From the NCBI GenBank assembly GCA_035578175.1, contig JAQMRL010000001.1, positions 437,880,639 through 437,944,638 of the forward strand: a stretch of 64,000 nucleotides of DNA, read 5' to 3'. Position 1 is the first letter of the stretch. Each line of letters begins with the position of its first letter. The stretch comes from Catonia carolina. Taxonomy: Eukaryota > Arthropoda > Insecta > Hemiptera > Achilidae. Shown here piece after piece: positions 12,801 through 21,800 of this stretch. The notes under the pieces are model-generated. The model saw only the letters and a program-made list of their open reading frames with translations, did no database searches and was not told the DNA's origin. The translations under genes were made by a program, and so were the position numbers.

Positions 12801-15800
12801 AACTGGCGGGATTTTGAATTGCGGCACACATCTTAAATTGTTGTTGAAAAACAACAAAGAGCGACACAGACCTCTCACTAGCACGGCTAGATAGCCACTG
12901 AACAGAGAAATGCCGCGGCACCAAAATGGCCACGATAGCTCCGCCCCTAGCGGCTACAACGCAAAACGTGACAGACTTTCTGGATTGCCCTCGTATTTAC
13001 TAGTTTTAGAAAAAAAGATGAAAATATTTTATTAAAAATGAACGAGTATAACAGCTACAAATCAGAAACAAAATAATGTTTATTCCTAACTTAAAAGAAA
13101 AGAAACATTTGAATAAAACCTCTCTCAAGATTAAGGACCTCTCACAAGATGAGCAGAATCTTTGAGTAGAAGAATTGTGTACAACTACTTCATTTCTTTT
13201 TCATTTAGAGCCACTTTTGACCATGTCAGTCTATTTATTTAGCCCTGCAACGAACAGATTGAGTGTAAATAATTTGACACGATTCCACCTGTCTGTTATG
13301 GGCAGTATTAAATATTTTAGAGCGTTAAAACCTTGCTATTCAATTATAAACACCCGGTATTTTGATAAAATTTAGTAGGCCTACAGTTTTGTGTAATTTT
13401 GTATTAATTGATATTATATTGTTGTTTCTTTTCAACAGGAATTGTTAATAACAGCTGGTGGTGAAAACGTAGCTCCAGTACTCATTGAGCAGACAGTGAA
13501 AAGTGAATTACCAGTTATCAGCAATGCAGTTCTTATTGGCGATAAGAGAAAGTTCTTGTCTATTCTACTTACTTTAAGGGTAAATATTCTACAACTAATT
13601 TTTGACAGCTCTGTCTACTGTTGACCATATTTAATTACAGTAAAACCTCACTAATTCGGACTTTACTAATTCGGAATTTGCGATATTTCGGACTACTCCA
13701 AGAAGAGCAGCTTTTTTAATTTTTTTAGAAAGTTTTTAGTTAACATGTTGACTGCTATGTGAGCCAAATATGTGTCACACTTGTTTTTAAAAATAAGCCA
13801 TGTGCATCAAAAATGAGTCGCAATACACTACTCATTTTTAAGTCGCGTGTTAATAATGTGTTTTCAAAAGCTATGGCTTCACAGAATGACATTGTACACT
13901 TAACTTTTTCAAATAGTTGGCCTTTTTCATGTTGTCCTGTACTAAAATGCTGCAATTCTTTTGAATTTTATTATTTCTTTTGCTTACTTTGGTCGATTGA
14001 AATAGTCTAGAGTACTTTCCAACTAAACCCAGTTGTCTATTACATTTTTTTATTGTGATACAAAACTCAAAACTGGGTCACATGGCTCTGAAATGTAAAA
14101 TCATTTTAGCAGCCCACGTGACCCAAAAGTGTCACAACTTTATTAAAAAATAGTATTCGTTTATTAAATAAAATAAGTAAAATAACAAGAAAAATCTGGT
14201 GTGAAACACTCACACAACTTTCTCTTGCCAGTGCAAATAATTAACAATAAACCTAACATTAGTAATAAAACATAAGAAATAAACAAAAAACTAACCTCAA
14301 TAAAAATAACCTAATTTTAATCATGAGTGGAAGACGCAAAATGAAAATCAACCTCAGTTTGGCTTAGAAATACGGAAAATCACTCTTTCACACTAAACTA
14401 GGCTCTGTAGAGAAAAATGCTGTAAAATAAAAGTTGTAGATCTTTTAATTTTCTATAAATTTAATTATATACACTTTTGTCGTAAAATGCATACTAAGGC
14501 CGAAATGTTAAAAAAATCGATTTTTCTCATGTTTTCGTGAGAAAAAAACAGAAAATCGCAAATTACCGCTAAACTAAGCGTTATACAAAAAAATGTTTGA
14601 AATAAAAGTTGTAGGTTTTTAAATTGTCTACAACTTTTATTATATACGTTTTTGCGCTAAAATGCATAATTAAGCCGTAATCTTAAAAAAACTTTGTTTT
14701 TACGTAAAAACAGCCTCACCAAGAATTTCAGCAAACATGACGCCTACCCTATCTTGTAGAGAATAAAAAGTTGAGTAAACAAGGCGATTTTTAAAAAAAT
14801 CGTAGGACCAGTTTTTGAGAAAATCGCAAAAAAGTGAAAAATTATACGAATAAACTACTACTTCCGGTTGACCGATTTTGATGAAAATGTTCGTGTCGGG
14901 TCCGGTAGTGGTATGTAACTTAAGTTTCAAGTTCGTACGATGTTCCGTTCTTAAGATATTTTGTATACACACACAGACACACACACAGACCAATCGCTAA
15001 AAACATGTTTTTTGGGTTCAGGGGGTCTGAAAACGTATAGATCCGGTGAAAACTCGATTTTGAAAAATCGACATGAAAACAATACTTTCATCCTATATAT
15101 TCATATAGGCAAGAGAAAGTAAAAATGAATAAAATGTGAACAAATAAAAACAGTACGATGGCCCTCTGTAAGAGCCAAGAAATTTAGTGTGGCAGTCAAC
15201 GTGTTAAGAATTAATAAAGTGCTACTTCATAAAATAATAGCTTTTAACTGTCTAATAAAAATTGTTTCATCCTGTAATACATTAATTGGTTACTCAGTGA
15301 AGAAAACGTTCCACAATTTAAGCTAGTGAAGTGAGAAACCACATAAACGAACTTATTGAATTTGCAGACTTCAATCTGGAATTCAATGACTATTATCTTG
15401 TCCTAAGAGAGATGCGCCAACAAGTTATAAGAAAACAGTGTAGCAAAGAATCACAGAAAAAAATAACAAGTTTTTTTTCTAAGCAACCTCAAATGATCCC
15501 TGGGGATATTTTGTCAACCCTCTACTTCAACACGTGCCAAATAATCGGTACGTAAGTACAGTGTTTTAATTAAATATCATTTTACACTGGACATTTATTA
15601 TTTAAAAATATTTTTACTGCCGTAAATATTTTTATTTCTATAATTTTAACTTTGTTGTTTTTTAATATACTGTACTGTAAATTCATTAAACATCGATATT
15701 TCAGACAAGTAACGTTTATTTTTACTTTCTCCTGCCTATATGAATATATAGGAAGGAAAGTATTGTTTTCATGTCGATTTTTCGAAATCGAGTTTTCACC

Positions 15801-15854
15801 GGATCTATACGTTTTCAGACCCCCTGAACCCAAAAAACATGTTTTTAGCGATTG

Positions 15855-15899
<45 letters not shown>

Positions 15900-18800
15900 T
15901 GTGTGTCTGTGTGTGAACAGAATATCTCAAGAACGGAACGTCGTACGAACTTGAAACTTGAAACTTAAGTTACATACCACTACCGGACGCGACACGAACA
16001 TTTTCATCAAAATCGGTCAACCGGAAGTAGTAGTTTATTCGTATAATTTTTCAGTTTTTTGCGATTTTCTCAAAAACTGGTCCTACGATTTTTTTTAAAA
16101 TCGCCTATTTTACTCAATTTTTTATTCTCTACAAGATAGGGTAGGCGCCATGTTTGCTGAAATTCTCGGTGAGGCTGTTTTCACGTAAAAACGTTGTTTT
16201 TTTAAGATTACGGCTTTAATATAAATTTTAGCGCAAAAACGTATATAATAAAAGTTGTAGACAATTTAAAAACCTACAACTTTTATTTCAAACATTTTTT
16301 TGTATAACGCTTAGTTTAGCGGTAATTTGCGATTTTCTGATTTTTTCTCACGAAAACGTGAGAAAAATCGATTTTTTTAACATTTCGGCCTTAGTATGCA
16401 TTTTACGACAAAAGTGTATATAATTAAATTTATAGAAAATTAAAAGATCTACAACTTTTATTTAAAGCATTTTTCTCTACAGAGCCGAGTTTAGAGAGAA
16501 AGAGTGATTTTCCGTATTTCTAAGCCAAACTGAGGTTGATTTTCATTTTGCGTCTTTCACTCATGATTAAAATTAGGTTATGTTTGTTGAGGTTAGTTTT
16601 TTGTTTATTTCTTATGTTTTATTACTAATGTTAGGTTTATTGTTAATTATTTGCACTGGCAAGAGAAAGTTGTGTGAGTGTTTCACACCAGATTTTTTAA
16701 TTTTAATTGCCTAAATTATTCAATTTTTAGATGTAAACAAATATTCGCGATAATTTGGACTTTACTTCCCCCAATTAGTCCGAATTAGTGAGGTTTTACT
16801 GTATTTTGTTTTTTTTTTTCATTTTATGAGTATCCACAGAGACAGTTTGTAAATATGATGTTCCTGGATTTGATTTCCAGTTGGAACATGGAATTAATCC
16901 ACTATTATTTTACTGTTAAAATGTGCAAAACCTGTAGTAATAGGCCGATTATGACAAGAGTGAAAATACTCTAATTATAAAAACAACCATTAACCCTGTT
17001 CACACTGGTAATCTAATTTTAGATGATGCCGAAGGGATTGTGGTTGGGGTTGATAAAACATGCTTCTGCAAGGTCAGTATAAGTCGGAAACCGGTAAATA
17101 TTGTTCTTTTCTAGAAGGGAATTCTTTAACGCATCTAGTAGTGTTTACAGAAATGGAATATCATAACAGGGAAAATTTTTATTCCTTCTATAGTGGTGTA
17201 GGTAGCATTGATGGTTTGGGAATTGTTTCTTTTGAATGGAAATCCGTGTAGCTCGTGTGTAAGTCAACATACGAGGGTTATCCAGAAAATAACCTCCGTT
17301 TTGAAATAAAAAGTAAACGAGTGAAGATACAAAAACTTTATTATTTACATATTAAAACTACAGTTTTTCTCTATTTTTCGACATAGTCGCCAAACAGATT
17401 CAAGCACTTGCCGTACCTTGGAACAGTCTTTGAAATACCCTCTGCATAAAAATCTGCCGCCTGTGAATGTAGCCAACCATTCACGGCGTTTTGAAGCTCT
17501 TCGTCATTGGCGAACCGCTGAGATGCAAGCCACCGCTTTATGTTCGGGAACGGGTGAAAGTCACTAGGAGCCAAGTCCGGGCTGTATGGGGGATGATCGA
17601 AAACGTCCCATTTAAACTTGGCCAAAAGTTGCATGACAACGCTCGCCCTCATACAGCTCGAAGAACAAATAAACTTTTGGCCAAGGGAAAAGTACACTTA
17701 TCAGCATGCCGGGCCCTCTGAAAAGCACATATTTTCCACTCTGCAAATGATACCTTCACTTCATTCACCACAGGGTCTGGCTGCATAGTGAAATTCATTA
17801 CTCTCAGATGAGATAACTCTGACTAGTGTCTTTTACACCTCTACCTCTTCTGTTCTTAAATAGTTCAGTCATATAAGTGGCTGACTATGTGATAAGAAAC
17901 AGAACTATTTTTTTTTAGCCCTGGACCAAACAGATAGAGTGCAATTAAAATAACACTCCACCTGCCCGTTTTGGGCATTGTTGAAGCTATGAATCTAATG
18001 AGTAGGCCTACCTATAGATTTTAATTTCCAGTTGTTGTACACTGTTTGAAAATATTAAAAAGTGTTTTTGTTAATTTTTTTTTTTTTTTGACAGACCGAA
18101 GCTGATTCAGAAGGTAAACCAACAGATAAATTAGTGAAAGATGTGAAAGGATGGTGTGAAAAGTTGTCTGCTCCATGTGAAACAGTCTCTGATATTTTAA
18201 ATAACCCAGACAATAAGAAAAAGGTACGTTCACATTTATTTTTTCTTTTAATCATAAATTCGGTCCATAGGCAAGCCTAGTCAGTTAGCCCATGGTGTAG
18301 TGGTCAACAAAACCTTGGTGCCGGGTTCAATACTCGATCAGGTCAGGAATTTTTTCATCCCTCATCTTCATCTATCATCCTTCAGTCATATAAGTTCTTT
18401 CCTTATTAACAGTAATAGCAAAACAGTGAAACATAAGACTAACAAAAAAAATCTGGTGTGAAACACACACAACTTTCTCTTGCCAATGCAAATAATTAAT
18501 AATAAACCTAACATTAGTAAAAAACATTACAAATAAACAAAAAACTAACCTCAATAAACATAACCTAATTTTAATCATGAATGAAAGACGCAACATGAAA
18601 ATCAACCTCGGTTTGGCTTCAAAATACAGAAAATCACTCTTTCACACAAAATTAGGCTCTGTAGAGAAAAATGTTTAAAATAAAAGTTGTAGATCTTTCA
18701 ATTTCCTATAAATTTGACTATATACACTTTTGTCGTTAAATGCATACTAAGCCCGAAATCTTAAAAAAATCGATTTTTACACGTTTTTGTGAGAAAAAAC

Positions 18801-21800
18801 ATAAAATCGCTAATTACCGCTAAACTAAGCATTATACAAAATAATGTTTGAAATAAAAGTTGTAAGACTTTAAATTCTCTACAACTTTTATTATGTAAAT
18901 GTTTGCCCTAAAATGCGTATTAAAGTCGTAATCTTAAAAAAAACAAATTTTTTACGTGATAACAGCCTGACCAAGAATTTCAGCAAACATGGCGCCTGCC
19001 CTATCTTGTAGAGCATAAAAAAATTTAGTAAATGAGACAATTTTTTAAAAAATCGTAGGACCAGTTTTTGAGAAAATCGCAAAAAAGTGAAAAATAACCC
19101 GAATAAACTATTACTTCCGGTTGACCGATTTTGATCAAAATGTTCGTGTCGGGTCCGGTAGTCGTATGTAACTTAAGTTTCAAGTTTGTACGACGTTCCG
19201 TTCTTGAGATATTCTGTTCACACACAGACCAATCGCTAAAAACATGTTTATGTGGGTTCAGGGGTCTGAAAACGTGTAGATCCGGTGAAAACTCGATTTC
19301 TTAAAATCGACATGAAAACAATACTTTCCTTCCTATATATTCATATAGGCAAGAGAAAGTAAAAAAAAGTCGCAATCAGCGATAATGCACACCCTTGGCT
19401 TACTCGTTCTTTATTTCAATGTTGTCTCTCATATTATTATCCAACCTAATTGTTTTTGAATTTTGTGTTCTATTTTCTAGTATGACAGTATTTTAATTAA
19501 AAAGATTATTTCTGTAAATTTCAGGTTAGTGATGCGATTCAACAAGGTTTAAATAATGCAAATAAGAAAGCAATCTCAAGGGCACAAAACATACAGAAAT
19601 TTGCCATACTTCCTGTCGATTTTTCAGTTGGAGATGAATTAGGTAACTAGAATTTTATTTATATTTATACGTATTTCTTGTGTTAATTTTTCTGTTTGTG
19701 AAAAAATTCACAACTTTTTTTCAGTATATGGTAATCTGAAACTGTTGATTAACATATTGGTGGATTATAATTCTGTACCTAAGAAGTAAAGGAAGTTAAC
19801 TCCATTTTTGTTATTTTTCAGAAGAACCAAAAACATGAAGGTTTTTCTTTTGTAAAAGATTTTGTAAAAGGTGTGAGAAGAATTTTTTTTAAATTTGTAC
19901 CAAATATCGTCCATCCAATGGTAAACTCGTGAATGTTCAAATTCTAGTTTTACAGGGGAGCAAAAAACAAATTCAATGCTTTCTTCTTTAACACACTTCG
20001 TATATTTTTGTAACTTTACAAAGGCTGTATCTCCCTAACCGAACAAGATACATATTCGCGAGTTTACTACAACTTGCGTTGGGTTGTATACATCAGCATG
20101 CACTAACAAACTCATATTTGCAAAATTTGCACATTCGCGAGTTTACCATTGGAGGGACGATATAGCTTCTGATACAGAATTTAAATGACTATAAACAACT
20201 TTCTTAACTTCTTCACCCCCCTGACCACCCACTTAACTTCATACTCTTTACGTCTTTCAGCGTTTTAATTACATTAGTGTTAACCCCCGATATAACTTGA
20301 GCTAATCAAACAAAAACAAAACTTAGACTAAATATATTGTGTTCATTCAAAAATAAATCTTTATAATGCATCCTGCAGTTTGAAATTATTTCTATTTTAT
20401 ATAATGAATTTATATAATAATTTCACTAACCTTCTTTTTAAACTGCGTCACCTTTATTTTTATTCTTACTTAACACGTGTTTCGGTGGATCCACCATCAT
20501 CAGAGTAAATAAAATAAAAGAGTAAATAAAAACCTTTTTTTTATTTACTCTGATGATGTGGATCCACCGAAACACGTGTAAGTAAGAATAAAAATAAAGG
20601 TGACGCAGTTTAAAAAGAAGGTTAGTGAAATTATTATATAAATTCATTATATAAAATAGAAATATTTATTGTGCTAACTCTATTCTGATAAAGAAATAGC
20701 ATTTTATTCACAACAATGTTTGAAATAATTACAGAATTCAAGCAAATTCTGAGGCCTATCAATAAGACAATAAAAACAAAATGATCCAAAATATAATAAT
20801 TTAATTTTCAATTACAAGTATACATTCAATTAGAGTGAAAAATAATAAGTCATTTTCCGCATTGGCGTAGTTGGTAATGTGCTTGCCTCTCACCATGCGG
20901 TCTTGGGTTCGAATCCCACTCAGGCACGGCATATTTTCATACGTTACAATAAATAATTTCAACCTCCATTTTTCAAAGTTCCACCCCAACGTCGTCGCTA
21001 ATGACCATTGCAGTTGATGCGACGTTAAATAAATAAATAAATTTAAAAAAAAATTAAGCCATTTTAAAAATGGAGGTAAGATGGGTACGAGTTAATACTG
21101 TAAATCATTAGATAGAGCGTTTCTTGCAGAATTTCAATTTAATTAAAATTTTGCCAAAGTTGGAGTAATCACCCCTCCACCTCTAGGGCACAGAATTATT
21201 TCCACACTGCATTTGATGAAATTCGTATTCTCACAAAACTTGTGTATTAATTTAAATCGAGCCAACCCATGGCATAGTGGTCAGTACAACTGGCCTCTAC
21301 GCTAACTGTCCCAGATTCAATTTCCAGTCAGCTCTGGCAGTTTTTTCATCATTTAATTTTCATCTATATAATTTTAGCAGTCATATTTTCTGAATAGAAT
21401 TTAATATTAAATAAATCATTAATATTTAGCAACGATATGTACAAGGCGTGTTCAGAAAGTAAGTACCGTTTTTAAAAAAAACAAGTAAAATAATTTTTTT
21501 TCAACACAATTTTATTTCTACATGAAAGCCCAAACCTTAAACTATTTTTCGACATAGTTTCCACTGATGTTCAAACACTTGTCGTAGCGGGTGATCAATT
21601 TGTCTATACCCTGTTCGTAGAAGGTTCCCGCCACTGACGTGCACAAAACCAAGAGACTCGGAAGTGCTTTGACTTTCTCACACGATACAGTGATTATGGT
21701 GAGGATTTTTAAACAAAATTATGACAGGTGATGAAACTTGGGTCCGTCATGTCACACCGAAATCTAAACAGCAGTCAATGGAGTGGCGACACACGCAATC

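Larger units (their letters stand above)
13638..16801 (+). mobile_element. pogo/Tigger-like element containing two family A insertions
   Basis: Inverted ends CAGTAAAACCTCACTAATTC (13638) and GAATTAGTGAGGTTTTACTG (16801) are flanked by TA. The only transposase remnant is plus-strand 15331-15510: RNHINELIEFADF, VLREMRQQVIRKQ and KKITSFFSKQ, which fits the Tigger C-terminus. Two family A copies in opposite orientation (14191-15125, 15718-16698) make up more than half of its length. It lies in ACSBG intron 6. Confidence 0.8.

Noticed and set aside
15859..15898. GT-repeat ORFs giving Cys-Val runs
   Set aside because: They are translations of a microsatellite inside family A.
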